Below, piece after piece: positions 1 to 9,077 of a stretch of DNA of 64,000 nucleotides. How positions within the stretch are numbered: the first letter of the stretch is position 1; every line of letters begins with the position of its first letter. The translations under genes were made by a program, and so were the position numbers. Location: the NCBI GenBank assembly GCA_965205735.1, contig OZ242179.1, forward strand, positions 3,658,001-3,722,000, read 5' to 3'. Origin of the DNA: VXNE01 sp965205735 (GTDB taxonomy: Bacteria; Pseudomonadota; Gammaproteobacteria; Pseudomonadales; Azotimanducaceae). The notes below the pieces were generated by a model that was given only the letters and a program-made list of their open reading frames with translations, was not told the origin of the DNA and did not search any database.

Positions 1-564
1 GCGGGGCACGCGATGCTAGCGGGGCAGGCTCCGATAGTCCTGCGTCTCGATCCGGGGCTCGCCTTCGGAACAGGGAGCCATGCGACGACGCGGCTGTGTC
101 TGGAGTGGCTTGCGGCACGGGACCTGCGCTCACGTTCGATGCTGGACTACGGTTGCGGCTCGGGGGTCCTGGCGATCGCCGCGAAGTTGATGGGTGCCGA
201 GCGCGTCGTCGGCGTCGATCACGACCCCCAGGCGTTGACGGCGACCGAGGCGAACGCGGCGCGCAACGGAGTGTGCTTCGCGGTGGAACATAGCAGAGAG
301 TTTCTGCAGAGGGAGGATCGGTCGGGCAGCGTGGCGGAGGGTGCCATTCAACGGTTCGACATCGTCATGGCGAATATCCTCTCCGGTACACTTGTGAAAT
401 TGGCGCCTCGGCTCTCCGCCAACGTGGCGCCCGGCGGGACGCTGGTTCTTTGTGGCGTCCTGGCGGATCAAGCCGACGAGGTGGTACGCGCCTACCCGGA
501 CTTCCAGTTCCGCGGGCCGAAGAAGTTGGAGGAGTGGGTCCTCCTGCACGGCGAACATAACTGA
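1..564 (+). CDS. prmA: Ribosomal protein L11 methyltransferase, 5' end outside the window
   Basis: C-terminal part (about 187 residues) of PrmA, the SAM-dependent enzyme that methylates ribosomal protein L11. The frame is open from base 1, so the N-terminal substrate-recognition domain lies upstream of the window. Visible motifs are the family hallmark LDPGLAFGTGSH, the SAM-binding DYGCGSGVLAIAA, an acidic motif II (VGVDHDP) and NILSGTL, which corresponds to the catalytic NILA/NIL motif. The E. coli enzyme is about 293 residues, so roughly a third is missing here. The next gene starts five bases after the stop, so the two are probably co-transcribed. Confidence 0.95.
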   Translation, partial: AGHAMLAGQAPIVLRLDPGLAFGTGSHATTRLCLEWLAARDLRSRSMLDYGCGSGVLAIAAKLMGAERVVGVDHDPQALTATEANAARNGVCFAVEHSREFLQREDRSGSVAEGAIQRFDIVMANILSGTLVKLAPRLSANVAPGGTLVLCGVLADQADEVVRAYPDFQFRGPKKLEEWVLLHGEHN

Positions 565-568
565 ACAC

Positions 569-979
569 GTGTCCGAATCTCCGCAGGAAGACCTGATAGT
601 AGAGTGTCCTCGTTGCCATACGCGTTTCCGCGCGCGAGAAGACCAGCTCGCTGTCGCCGGGGGACGGGTACGGTGCGGCGTCTGTCTGGCGCTGTTCGAT
701 TCCGGCGGCGCCAGGTCTGCGGAAACTCCCGAGGCTGACCAGCCGGGCGGGAACCAGGCGGACGATGCACCGCAGGCCGCCCCGCCGCCGGACGGAAAAC
801 AACGCCGCTGGGGCCGGGTCGTATTGCTCTGGGCCGGAATGATCGTTGCGGCCATGGCGCTCGTGGTCCAGGTATTCGCGTATCGTTTTGACCGCTGGTC
901 ATCGGAGCCGCAGCTGCGGTTCATCTACGAGTTCGCGTGCGGCGTCATCGGCTGTGAACTTCCCGCACCCTTGAGCTAG
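569..979 (+). CDS. MJ0042-type zinc-ribbon membrane protein
   Basis: Protein of 136 residues read from a GTG at 569, chosen because the conserved zinc ribbon begins a few codons later and prmA ends at 564. The N-terminus carries CPRCHTRF and RCGVC, two CxxC pairs forming a zinc ribbon of the MJ0042/zinc_ribbon_5 type. A linker rich in Pro, Ala and Asp follows, then one membrane helix around residues 90-110 and a short periplasmic tail. Genes of this type (zinc ribbon plus DUF3426) commonly follow prmA in gammaproteobacteria. The DUF3426 part is short or absent here. Function is unknown. Confidence 0.8.
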   Translation: MSESPQEDLIVECPRCHTRFRAREDQLAVAGGRVRCGVCLALFDSGGARSAETPEADQPGGNQADDAPQAAPPPDGKQRRWGRVVLLWAGMIVAAMALVVQVFAYRFDRWSSEPQLRFIYEFACGVIGCELPAPLS

Positions 980-1061
980 GCGGCGACATCGCGTTGCTTG
1001 ACAGGCGCTCGCGCTTGCGGGGAGCATTCCGCGCTCTATCTGCGCACCGCAAGGAACCGAT

Positions 1062-2519
1062 TTGAACCGTTTGACCGCCACGTCGCGGTGGGTCGCTGTT
1101 GGGTCGCTGTCGCTCTGCGCGCTTGGTCCGCTGGCGGCGGTCGACTTCGAACCCTGCGTCCTGACCGCAATCGGCGAACGCTCTGAATCGGCGGCCGAGT
1201 GCGCCACGCTGGAGGTGCCGCTGGATCCCGGTAGTCCGGATGGCGAACGCATTGAACTGTTCGTGGCGCGGATTTCAGCGCTGGCCGGTACCCCGGAGCC
1301 CGATCCGTTCACGCTGATCGCGGGCGGCCCTGGCCAGGCTTCAACGACTTTCTATGCGCAGACGAAGTGGGCGTTTGCAAGGATCCGTCGAACGCGCGAT
1401 ATCGTGCTGGTCGACCAGCGGGGCACCGGGTTGTCCGCGCCCCTGCGCTGCGAGAACATCGAACGCGACGAGGTCTTTCTCGATTCGGCGACCTTTAGCC
1501 GCCTTGGCGCCGAATGCGTCGACGGGTTGTCGCACGATCCGGCCTTCTTCACGACAAGCGCGGCGGTGCGAGACCTCGAGTTGATGCGCGAAACCCTCGG
1601 CTATCCGTCGCTGAACATCTACGGGATCTCCTACGGTACGCGGGTTGCCCAGCACTACCTCAAGCGGTATCCGGAACATGCGCGCACGGTCATCCTGGAT
1701 GGCGTGGTGCCGCCGAGTCTCGCCATCGGACCGGGCGCCGCAATCGATGCGCAACGCGCGCTGGACCGGTTGCTCGCGCGTTGCGCGGCGACGCCCGCCT
1801 GCGCGGAGCAGTATCCCGATTTGGGCGATCATCTCCGGGAACTCCTGGCGCGCCTGAAAGAGTCGCCGCCGACCATTGCGGTCCCGCATCCCAGGACGGG
1901 TGTCCCCACGACGTTGACCCTGACCGACCACCTGGCCGCCGGCATGGTGCGTTTGCTCACGTACTCGCCGCAGACCGCGGCGCTGATCCCGATACTGGTG
2001 CGCGCGGCCGTGGACGGCGACTACGGGCCATTGGCGGCGCAAGTGCTGATGGTAGGCGAGGACATCCACGGCGCCATCAGCTATGGAATGCATTTCGCTG
2101 TCGTGTGTACCGAAGATGTTCCGTTCTGGGGCCGGGTGGACCGGGCGGCCCTGGAGGAAACTTTTCTGGGTCCGGTCCAGATTGACGCGCTGGGGCAAAT
2201 CTGCGAATCCTGGCCCCGGGGATACATCGACGACGACTTCTCCAGCCCGTTGGAAACCGCCGTGCCCGTGATTCTGCTTTCCGGCGAAGACGATCCCGTG
2301 ACGCCGCCGTACTACGCCGAGACGTCGGTGGGAGGCTTGAGCAACTACCGGCATGTGACGCTGCTTCATCAGGCCCACGGGCAGCTCACGACCGGTTGCG
2401 TGCCTCGCCTGTTGGCGGCGTTTGTCGATAGTGCCGACCCGACCGTATTCGACGATCCCTGTCTGAAAGCGGTTGACGGATTCCCGATCTTCACCTCACG
2501 CATGGGACCGCCGCCATGA
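1062..2519 (+). CDS. Secreted alpha/beta hydrolase with TAP-like C-terminal domain
   Basis: A 485-residue alpha/beta hydrolase of the tripeptidyl-aminopeptidase/proline-iminopeptidase group. A hydrophobic N-terminal segment (about residues 10-26) looks like a signal peptide, so the enzyme probably acts in the periplasm. The oxyanion motif GGPG is at about 88-91, VDQRGTG at about 118, the nucleophile elbow GISYG has Ser190, the acid is in GEDDP near 410 and a histidine lies in HQAHG near 436-439. The start is TTG 1062, preceded by AAGGAA. Its stop overlaps the ATG of the following ABC ATPase (ATGA), so the hydrolase and the NatAB-like exporter form one operon. Substrate is not predictable from sequence. 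Confidence 0.88.
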   Translation: MNRLTATSRWVAVGSLSLCALGPLAAVDFEPCVLTAIGERSESAAECATLEVPLDPGSPDGERIELFVARISALAGTPEPDPFTLIAGGPGQASTTFYAQTKWAFARIRRTRDIVLVDQRGTGLSAPLRCENIERDEVFLDSATFSRLGAECVDGLSHDPAFFTTSAAVRDLELMRETLGYPSLNIYGISYGTRVAQHYLKRYPEHARTVILDGVVPPSLAIGPGAAIDAQRALDRLLARCAATPACAEQYPDLGDHLRELLARLKESPPTIAVPHPRTGVPTTLTLTDHLAAGMVRLLTYSPQTAALIPILVRAAVDGDYGPLAAQVLMVGEDIHGAISYGMHFAVVCTEDVPFWGRVDRAALEETFLGPVQIDALGQICESWPRGYIDDDFSSPLETAVPVILLSGEDDPVTPPYYAETSVGGLSNYRHVTLLHQAHGQLTTGCVPRLLAAFVDSADPTVFDDPCLKAVDGFPIFTSRMGPPP

Positions 2520-3247
2520 TCGAGGCCGAGGGCCTGACGAAGCGTTTCCGCGATGTCGTCGCCATGGATGGCGTCAGCTTCCGCGCGAACGACGGACGCG
2601 TCACGGGCCTGGTTGGCCCGAACGGTGCCGGCAAGTCGACCACGCTGCGCGTGCTTTGCACCGTCATCAAGGCCGACGGCGGCCACGCCCGCGTGGACGG
2701 CGTGAATGTCGCGGCCGAGCCGCTGGCTGTCCGCCGACAGATCGGGGCGCTACCCCACCTATCGGGTTTGTATCCGAATCTGACCGCCCGCGAGAACATC
2801 GCCTACTACGCCGCGATGCAGGGAATGCTCCGTCGCGAGGCACGCAGAGCCACCAACACCGTGATCGACAGGCTTGGCATCGGCGATCTCTCGGATCGAC
2901 GCGCCAAGGGTTTTTCACACGGTCAGCGCATTCGTGTCGCGCTCGGGCGCGCGCTGGTCCATCGGCCGCAGACCATCATCCTGGACGAACCGACCAACGG
3001 TCTCGACGTCGTGGCCGCCCGCGGCCTGCGCGAAGTGATCCTGGACCTCAAGCGAGATGGCCGCTGCGTCCTGTTCTCGAGTCATGTCATGCAGGAAGTC
3101 GCGATGCTGTGCGACGATCTGGTGATCATTTCCGACGGGCGCGTCGCAATATCGGGGACGCCGGATGAAATTCGCCACAGGACGCGTTGCGATGATCTCG
3201 AAGACGCATTCGTTGCCGCGATCGGCTCGGAAGGGGATATCGTTTGA
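2516..3247 (+). CDS. ABC transporter ATP-binding protein, NatA type
   Basis: A 243-residue ABC ATPase. Walker A GPNGAGKST is at about 34-42, the signature is the variant FSHGQ near 138, Walker B with the catalytic Glu is ILDEPTNGLD near 158, and the H-loop is FSSHVMQE. The sequence type matches NatA, the ATPase of ABC-2 Na+/drug exporters. It overlaps the hydrolase upstream and the permease downstream by four bases each, which implies translational coupling. ABC-2 exporters of this class move Na+, drugs or small peptides, and the cargo here is unknown. Confidence 0.92.
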   Translation: MIEAEGLTKRFRDVVAMDGVSFRANDGRVTGLVGPNGAGKSTTLRVLCTVIKADGGHARVDGVNVAAEPLAVRRQIGALPHLSGLYPNLTARENIAYYAAMQGMLRREARRATNTVIDRLGIGDLSDRRAKGFSHGQRIRVALGRALVHRPQTIILDEPTNGLDVVAARGLREVILDLKRDGRCVLFSSHVMQEVAMLCDDLVIISDGRVAISGTPDEIRHRTRCDDLEDAFVAAIGSEGDIV

Positions 3248-4422
3248 AAGCGATCCTCACCGTGCTCACGAAGGAAGTCCGCGACACGCTGCGCGACCGG
3301 CGTGCGGTGATTTCGAGCCTGTCGGGCGCCTTGTTCGGTCCCGTGTTGTTTGCCGTCATCATGAACTTCGCCGTCGAGCGTACGATCGACGAGGGCGAGA
3401 GTACGATCGAGGTTCCCGTCCTGAACGCTGCCGACGCACCCAATCTTGTCGCCTACCTTGCGCAGCGCCTGATCGATGCCGATGCAACCGCCTTCGACAA
3501 TCGCGAGGATCTGCGGGAGTCCGTGCGACGCGGCGAAACCGATGTTGGCCTCGTCATCGACGAACGATTCGGCACCGCCCTCGGCGATGGGGATGCCGCC
3601 CGGGTATGGGTCGTGTCCGACGGCGGGAACGCCTCGGCGCAAACCGCCGTCGCCCGAGTCCGCGGAGCGCTCAATAGTTACAGCCGACTGGTAGGGGCGT
3701 TGCGCTTGCAGTTGCGCGGCGTGGACCCTGCCGTCGCCCGCCCGCTGGCGGTTCTCAACGACGACGTGTCGACCCCATCGGGGCGTTCGGTGTTGCTCCT
3801 GGGGGCGTTCACGTATTTCCTGCTCTTCTCCTGCTTTCTCGGCGGACTTCATGTCGCGGTCGATTCCACGGCGGGGGAGCGCGAACGCGGATCGCTCGAA
3901 CCGCTCCTCACGCTGCCGGTTTCGCGCGGTGCGCTGGTCGCGGGAAAATTCGCGGCGACGGCGTTTTTCATGGCTGTCGCGCTCATCATCGGCATCGCGG
4001 CGTTCGCGGTTGCCGTGGACTACCTGCCGCTAGCGGAGGTAGGCATGGACGCGCACCTTGGATTGGCGGAGTGCGCGATGGCGTTTGTCGTACTCGCTCC
4101 TGTCGCCGTCCTGGGCGCGGGCCTTCTCAACGCCGTGACCGCGTTTACGAAGAGCTTCAAGGAAGCGCAGAGCTACACCGGCATCGCCATGCTGCTGCCC
4201 ACGTTGCCGATCATCCTGATCGTCCTGAACCCGATGCAACCCACCATCTCCATGATGCTGGTGCCGAGCCTGTCGCAGCACCTCCTCCTCACGGATATTG
4301 TCAAGGCCGAATCGATCGACCCCGTCTACTTCGCCGTTTCCGCCACCAGCACGGTGGTGATCGGCGCATTGCTCGGTCTGCTGGCGGTCTGGCGCTATCG
4401 CAGCGAGAAGCTGTTGGTGTAG
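3244..4422 (+). CDS. ABC-2 type permease, NatB type
   Basis: A 392-residue membrane subunit read from TTG 3244, which overlaps the TGA of the ATPase. The N-terminus (KEVRDTLRDRRAV) and first hydrophobic segment near residues 25-42 are typical of NatB. A large extracytoplasmic region of about 130 residues follows, then five or six helices in the C-terminal half, starting with a segment near residues 185-205. Partner of the 2516-3247 ATPase. No gene lies in the 130 bases between its stop and purH. Confidence 0.9.
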   Translation: MKAILTVLTKEVRDTLRDRRAVISSLSGALFGPVLFAVIMNFAVERTIDEGESTIEVPVLNAADAPNLVAYLAQRLIDADATAFDNREDLRESVRRGETDVGLVIDERFGTALGDGDAARVWVVSDGGNASAQTAVARVRGALNSYSRLVGALRLQLRGVDPAVARPLAVLNDDVSTPSGRSVLLLGAFTYFLLFSCFLGGLHVAVDSTAGERERGSLEPLLTLPVSRGALVAGKFAATAFFMAVALIIGIAAFAVAVDYLPLAEVGMDAHLGLAECAMAFVVLAPVAVLGAGLLNAVTAFTKSFKEAQSYTGIAMLLPTLPIILIVLNPMQPTISMMLVPSLSQHLLLTDIVKAESIDPVYFAVSATSTVVIGALLGLLAVWRYRSEKLLV

Positions 4423-4555
4423 TGTCGTTGCGATTTCTTGTTGCCCCGACGAGGGGTTACTATTTGCTCCGGGGCGGATATTCGACCGATCGGACGAGAG
4501 GTTCGAACGGTGATCCCATCCTTCCCGCCACGGGTTGTCTCGACGTTGGATTGAC

Positions 4556-6118
4556 TTGAACGCGAAGTTGCAGGTTGAGCGAGCGCTATTGAGCGTCTCC
4601 GACAAGACTGGGGTTGTCGAGTTGGCCCGCGCCCTCGCTGGCTTCGGCATCGAACTGCTTTCTACCGGCGGCACGCGGGCGGCACTCGCTGCGGCGGGCA
4701 TCCAGGCGATGGAAATCGCCGACTACACGGGCTTTCCGGAGATCATGGAGGGCCGGATAAAGACGCTGCATCCCAAGGTTCACGGCGGCATCCTCGGCAG
4801 GCGCGAAGACGATGCGGAAGTGATGCGGGCCCAGGGGATTCCGCGCATCGACCTGGTGGTGGTGAACCTGTATCCGTTCGAGGCGACGGTTGCGCGTGGG
4901 GATTGCAGGCGGGAAGACGCGATTGAAAACATCGACATTGGCGGTCCGGCCATGTTGCGCGCGGCCGCCAAGAACCATGCCGACGTGCTCGTGGTTGTCG
5001 ATCCGGACGACTATCGGGCGGTCATCGAGGCGCTCGAGGATGGCGGCTCGACCTTGGCGCAACGTGCGCGGTTTGCCGCCAGGGCCTTTGCGCATACCGC
5101 GCGCTACGATGCGGTGATCGCCGACTACTTTGCCCATGATCCGGTGGCGGCGATTGAGGGCTTCCCGGAAACGCTGACGCTCGGCTTCAGCAAGAAAGGC
5201 GACCTTCGCTACGGCGAAAATCCGCACCAGCGCGCGGCGTTCTATGCCGAAGCGAATCCGCCGCCGGGATCATTGGTGCGTGTGACGCAGATGCAGGGCA
5301 GGGCGTTGTCGTACAACAACCTTGCGGATACCGACGCCGCCCTGGAATGCGTCCGGACGTTCGACGAACCCGCCTGCGTTATCGTCAAGCACGGCAATCC
5401 GTGCGGTGTCGCGGTGGCCGCCGATATCGGCGCGGCCTACGCCCGCGCTTTCGCTACCGATCCGACCTCGGCCTTTGGCGGCGTCATTGCCTTCAACAGG
5501 ACGCTCGATGCGCAGACGCTCGCGGCGCTGCTAAAAAATCAGTTCGCGGAGGTGGTAGTCGCGCCGCAGGTCGAAGCTGATGCGGCACAGGCCGCCAGGG
5601 TGAGGAAAAACCTGCGGTTGCTGGAGGTGGGCGAATTCTCACAGACACGGCGGCGGCATGATCTCAAGCGAGTCGGCGGCGGCGTATTGGTGCAGGAAGC
5701 GGATACCCTGTGCGTCGACGAGGCGGAGCTTCAAACGGTGACCAGGCTTGCACCCACAGCGGAGCAGATGGCCGACCTCCTGTTCGCGTGGCGGGTTGCG
5801 TGGTTCGTGAAGTCGAATGCGATCGTGTTCGCGCGGGATGGCGCCACGGTGGGTGTTGGCGCGGGTCAGATGAGCCGCGTCGTCAGCGCGAAGATCGCGG
5901 CGATGAAGGCACAGGACGAGGGCATCGCAGTGGCTGGGGCGGTGATGGCGTCAGATGCATTCTTCCCGTTTCGCGACGGTATCGACGCTGCGGCGCAGGC
6001 AGGCATCGTTGCCGTCATCCAGCCGGGCGGGTCCATGCGCGACGGCGAGGTGATCGCCGCCGCCGACGAGCACGGTCTGGCGATGGTGTTTACGTCGATT
6101 CGGCATTTTCGGCACTGA
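4556..6118 (+). CDS. purH: Bifunctional AICAR transformylase/IMP cyclohydrolase
   Basis: Catalyses the last two steps of IMP synthesis. The N-terminal MGS-like cyclohydrolase domain shows ALLSVSDKTG, STGGT and KTLHPKVHGG. The C-terminal transformylase shows KKGDLRYGENPHQ, KHGNPCGVA, DPTSAFGGV, WFVKSNAIV and the terminal SIRHFRH. Length of about 520 residues is normal. The frame also has a TTG at 4535; TTG 4556 gives an N-terminus closer in length to E. coli PurH, but neither has a strong ribosome-binding site. purD follows after 14 bases. The usual gammaproteobacterial neighbours dusB and fis are absent. Confidence 0.97.
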   Translation: MNAKLQVERALLSVSDKTGVVELARALAGFGIELLSTGGTRAALAAAGIQAMEIADYTGFPEIMEGRIKTLHPKVHGGILGRREDDAEVMRAQGIPRIDLVVVNLYPFEATVARGDCRREDAIENIDIGGPAMLRAAAKNHADVLVVVDPDDYRAVIEALEDGGSTLAQRARFAARAFAHTARYDAVIADYFAHDPVAAIEGFPETLTLGFSKKGDLRYGENPHQRAAFYAEANPPPGSLVRVTQMQGRALSYNNLADTDAALECVRTFDEPACVIVKHGNPCGVAVAADIGAAYARAFATDPTSAFGGVIAFNRTLDAQTLAALLKNQFAEVVVAPQVEADAAQAARVRKNLRLLEVGEFSQTRRRHDLKRVGGGVLVQEADTLCVDEAELQTVTRLAPTAEQMADLLFAWRVAWFVKSNAIVFARDGATVGVGAGQMSRVVSAKIAAMKAQDEGIAVAGAVMASDAFFPFRDGIDAAAQAGIVAVIQPGGSMRDGEVIAAADEHGLAMVFTSIRHFRH

Positions 6119-6132
6119 TTCGAGAACTGCGC

Positions 6133-7416
6133 ATGAATGTCCTGATCATCGGTGGCGGGGGACGGGAGCACGCCCTCGCCTGGGCCGCTGCGAAATCGGA
6201 GGCGGTCGAGCGAGTCTACGTGGCGCCGGGCAACGCAGGCACCGCCGTCGAGCCGAAGACCACGAACATCGAAATCGGCGTCGATGATTTCCAGGGATTG
6301 GCCGAGTTCGCCGCAATCAACGACTGCGCGCTGACCGTGGTTGGACCGGAGGCGCCCCTCGTCGACGGCGTGCGCGACTACTTCGACGCGCGCGGCCTTG
6401 ACTGTTTCGGTCCGTCGAAGGCGGCCGCGCGGCTGGAGGGATCGAAGGTCTTTACCAAGGAATTCCTTGTCCGCCACGGCATTCCGACGGCCGGCTACGA
6501 ATCCTTCACCGAGCTTCAGGTAGCGCGGGACCACATCCGCCGCCAAGGCGCGCCCATCGTCATCAAGGCGAGTGGGTTGGCCGCGGGGAAGGGCGTTACC
6601 GTCGCCTTCGAGGAGGACGAAGCCCTCGCCGCCGCCGAGGGCATGTTGGCCGGAGACCGCTTTGGTGACGCCGGGCGGGAGATCGTCATCGAGGAGTATC
6701 TCGAAGGCGAGGAGGCGAGTTTCACATGCGTCACCGACGGCGAGAACGTGGTTCCGTTCGCGACGTCGCAGGACCACAAACCGCGCGACGACGGTGACCT
6801 GGGCCCCAACACCGGAGGCATGGGCGCCTACTCGCCGGCGCCGGTGGTGACGCCGGAAGTGCATGCCCGGATCATGAACGAGGTGATCCATCCCACCGTA
6901 GACGGAATGGCCGCCGACGGCGCGCCTTACCAGGGGTTCCTGTACGCCGGACTGATGGTCATGCCGGACGGGTCGGTCAAGGTCATCGAATTCAACTGTC
7001 GCTTCGGCGATCCGGAGGCGCAGCCCGTGTTGATGCGGCTCAAGAGCGATCTTGTCGCACTGTGCCGAGGGACGCTTGCGAGCGATCTGCGCGGCGTGGA
7101 CCTACAGTGGGACACAAGGGCCGCCGTTGGCGTCGTCATGGCTGCGGGCGGCTATCCGCTGGACTACGAGAGCGGCCATGCCATCGCCGGTCTCGACGAC
7201 ACGCTGGGCAATACCAAGGTCTTTCACGCGGGTACTGCGCTTGCCGACGGTCGCATCGTCACCGCCGGTGGTCGGGTGCTGTGCGTGACCGCCTTGGGCG
7301 ACTCCGTTGGCGCGGCGCGGACCTTGGCCTACGACCGCGTCGGTGGTATCGCCTGGAAGGATGCGTACTACAGAAAGGACATCGCATTTCGCGCAATAAA
7401 TAGGGAAAAGGGCTGA
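6133..7416 (+). CDS. purD: Phosphoribosylamine-glycine ligase
   Basis: ATP-grasp ligase (427 residues) that makes GAR from phosphoribosylamine, glycine and ATP. The start is ATG 6133, giving the canonical MNVLIIGGGGREHALAW; the upstream open frame inside purH is a shadow. Diagnostic motifs are APGNAGT, GPEAPLVDG, GPSKAAARLEGSK, the P-loop-like KASGLAAGKGV, QDHKPRDDGDLGPNTGGMG and EFNCRFGDPEAQ. Intact and of normal length. Forms a purHD operon with the preceding gene. Confidence 0.97.
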   Translation: MNVLIIGGGGREHALAWAAAKSEAVERVYVAPGNAGTAVEPKTTNIEIGVDDFQGLAEFAAINDCALTVVGPEAPLVDGVRDYFDARGLDCFGPSKAAARLEGSKVFTKEFLVRHGIPTAGYESFTELQVARDHIRRQGAPIVIKASGLAAGKGVTVAFEEDEALAAAEGMLAGDRFGDAGREIVIEEYLEGEEASFTCVTDGENVVPFATSQDHKPRDDGDLGPNTGGMGAYSPAPVVTPEVHARIMNEVIHPTVDGMAADGAPYQGFLYAGLMVMPDGSVKVIEFNCRFGDPEAQPVLMRLKSDLVALCRGTLASDLRGVDLQWDTRAAVGVVMAAGGYPLDYESGHAIAGLDDTLGNTKVFHAGTALADGRIVTAGGRVLCVTALGDSVGAARTLAYDRVGGIAWKDAYYRKDIAFRAINREKG

Positions 7417-7451
7417 CAGAGCGGAGACCGCAGGTTTGAGAAGATGTGTCC

Positions 7452-8309
7452 ATGTTGGCGCACTTGCTCAAACGCTTCGAACCGTTCGCGGGGCTCGATG
7501 ATCGCGCCCTCGCGACAGCGGCGAAGCACACAAGCCTGATCGAGTTGCCGGCAAACCGATGGCTGCTGCGGCGCGGTCGGCGTCTGGACCGGTGCCTGTA
7601 CCTCCTCGAAGGCGCGGTGGAAGCAGTCGAACCCGGCGGCAGGCGCAGGCGCGTTGAAGGCGAGATATACCGTCCCGGGGACGATGTCGCGCTGGAGACC
7701 CGCGCCAGCACCCGCGTCTTGTCCGTCGATGTGGCGCCCATCGAGTTTCTGCTGCAATCGAGCGGTCTGCCGGAGCCGGACGTCGGTCCCGTGGAGCCGT
7801 GGCTCGACCGGCTGCTTGCATCGCCCCTGGTCAAGGTCATGTCCGCGGTCTCGTGGCAAAGGCTGCTGCGCAGCGCGGAAGAACGCCGTGTCTTGGCCGG
7901 CGAGCGCCTGTCTGCCGAAGACGCCGTATACATCGTCAAGGCGGGCGCGGTGGAGCGCGCCGGCGCGTTGTTTCAGGCGGGCGATTTCTTTGGCGAGGAC
8001 ATTGCCTTTGCGCGACGAAATATAGGTGCTGAAGGTGAATACCAGGTACGGCGGAATGCCGTCCTGCTCGTCATTCCGGGCGATGCAGTCCGGACGCTGA
8101 TCGGCGAATACCCGCTCCCGGATGCCTCGGGCCGGATCACCCAGACGCTGGACCTCGACGAGACGCCGCTCGACGCGCTCCGCCAAACGACGGACAGACT
8201 CGATCCCGGCGGCCCCGTGGTCATTCGCGGCGGTGCCGCCGGCGATCGCGCCTACGCGCTGATTACGCTGACGCGCCTGGGAATTTCTGCTGTGCCGATG
8301 GCCGACTAG
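7452..8309 (+). CDS. Protein with two cyclic-nucleotide-binding-like domains and a rhodanese-like tail
   Basis: A 285-residue cytoplasmic protein. ATG 7452 is preferred over GTG 7446 because GAGAAG lies at a normal distance. Two CNB-fold units are visible. The first (about residues 8-105) contains LPANRWLLRRGRRLDRCLYLLEG. The second (about 115-215) contains AEDAVYIVKAGAVERAG and FQAGDFFGED, the latter close to the phosphate-binding FGE signature. No helix-turn-helix is seen. The last 60 residues (PLDALRQTTDRL then VVIRGG) read like the end of a rhodanese domain with the catalytic Cys position altered. The ligand and partner are unknown, and the rhodanese reading is tentative. Confidence 0.75.
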   Translation: MLAHLLKRFEPFAGLDDRALATAAKHTSLIELPANRWLLRRGRRLDRCLYLLEGAVEAVEPGGRRRRVEGEIYRPGDDVALETRASTRVLSVDVAPIEFLLQSSGLPEPDVGPVEPWLDRLLASPLVKVMSAVSWQRLLRSAEERRVLAGERLSAEDAVYIVKAGAVERAGALFQAGDFFGEDIAFARRNIGAEGEYQVRRNAVLLVIPGDAVRTLIGEYPLPDASGRITQTLDLDETPLDALRQTTDRLDPGGPVVIRGGAAGDRAYALITLTRLGISAVPMAD

Positions 8310-8422
8310 CGCCACAGGGTCCGTCGCCCTCGGGCCCGTGTTTTGCCCGGCCGCTGCTTTGCAACATCGCCGCAGCGGATATACCCTCGAATGCCAGACA
8401 GGACGGGAAGGCGAGGATCGGT

Positions 8423-9043
8423 ATGAGCGGAGCGGATGACCTGATCGGCGTATTCGACCGCGCGTTGCGGGCGCTGACCGGCGGGGCTATCGCGGAGCGT
8501 CATGCACCGGAGGCGGAGGAGGGCGCGCTGACGGAAACGGAGCGCAAACACGCGGCGGGCTTGATGCGTGTCAACCATGCCGGCGAGATTTGCGCCCAGG
8601 CACTGTACGAAGGTCAGGCGTTGACGGCGCGCGACGTACAAGTGCGGGAAGCGTTGAGGTCGGCAGCCGCCGAAGAGAACGACCATCTCGCCTGGTGTCG
8701 GGAACGCCTCGACGAACTCGACGGCCGGCCGAGCATGTTGGACCCGGTGTTCTACGCAGCTTCGTTCGCCCTGGGCGCTGCGGTCGGGGTTCTCGGCGAC
8801 AAGGTGAGCCTCGGGTTTGTCGAGGCGACGGAAGACCAGGTGAAGCGACACCTCGACCACCACATTCGCGATCTGCCCGATACGGACGAGCGCAGCCGCG
8901 CGATCCTCGAGGAGATGCGCAGCGATGAGTCGCGGCACGGCGAAAATGCCAGGCGGGAAGGTGGCGTCGAATTCCCCGAACCGGTCAAGGAAGCCATGAC
9001 CTTGGCTTCCAAGCTGATGACCGAGTCTGCCTACCGCATCTAG
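8423..9043 (+). CDS. coq7: Demethoxyubiquinone hydroxylase (diiron)
   Basis: A 206-residue Coq7/UbiF-equivalent enzyme that hydroxylates demethoxyubiquinone in ubiquinone synthesis at the inner membrane. The diiron ligands sit in two E...ExxH sets: RVNHAGEICAQALYEGQ (Glu near 55), EENDHLAW (Glu/His near 85-88), GFVEATEDQ and DESRHGE. The amphipathic segment DPVFYAASFALGAAVG between them matches the membrane-associated part of the family. GAAGGCGAGG precedes the ATG. Complete and of normal length. Confidence 0.95.
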   Translation: MSGADDLIGVFDRALRALTGGAIAERHAPEAEEGALTETERKHAAGLMRVNHAGEICAQALYEGQALTARDVQVREALRSAAAEENDHLAWCRERLDELDGRPSMLDPVFYAASFALGAAVGVLGDKVSLGFVEATEDQVKRHLDHHIRDLPDTDERSRAILEEMRSDESRHGENARREGGVEFPEPVKEAMTLASKLMTESAYRI

Positions 9044-9077
9044 CCTCTCGGCCAACGCGAAATCCGAGGGAACCGCC

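Noticed and set aside
4444..4456. CCCC-GACGA-GGGG hairpin after the NatB-type gene as terminator
   Set aside because: Only a four-base stem with a weak T-rich tail; too weak to call.
4423..4555. Possible fis remnant before purH
   Set aside because: All three frames were read for the conserved Fis C-terminal helix-turn-helix and nothing resembling it was found.
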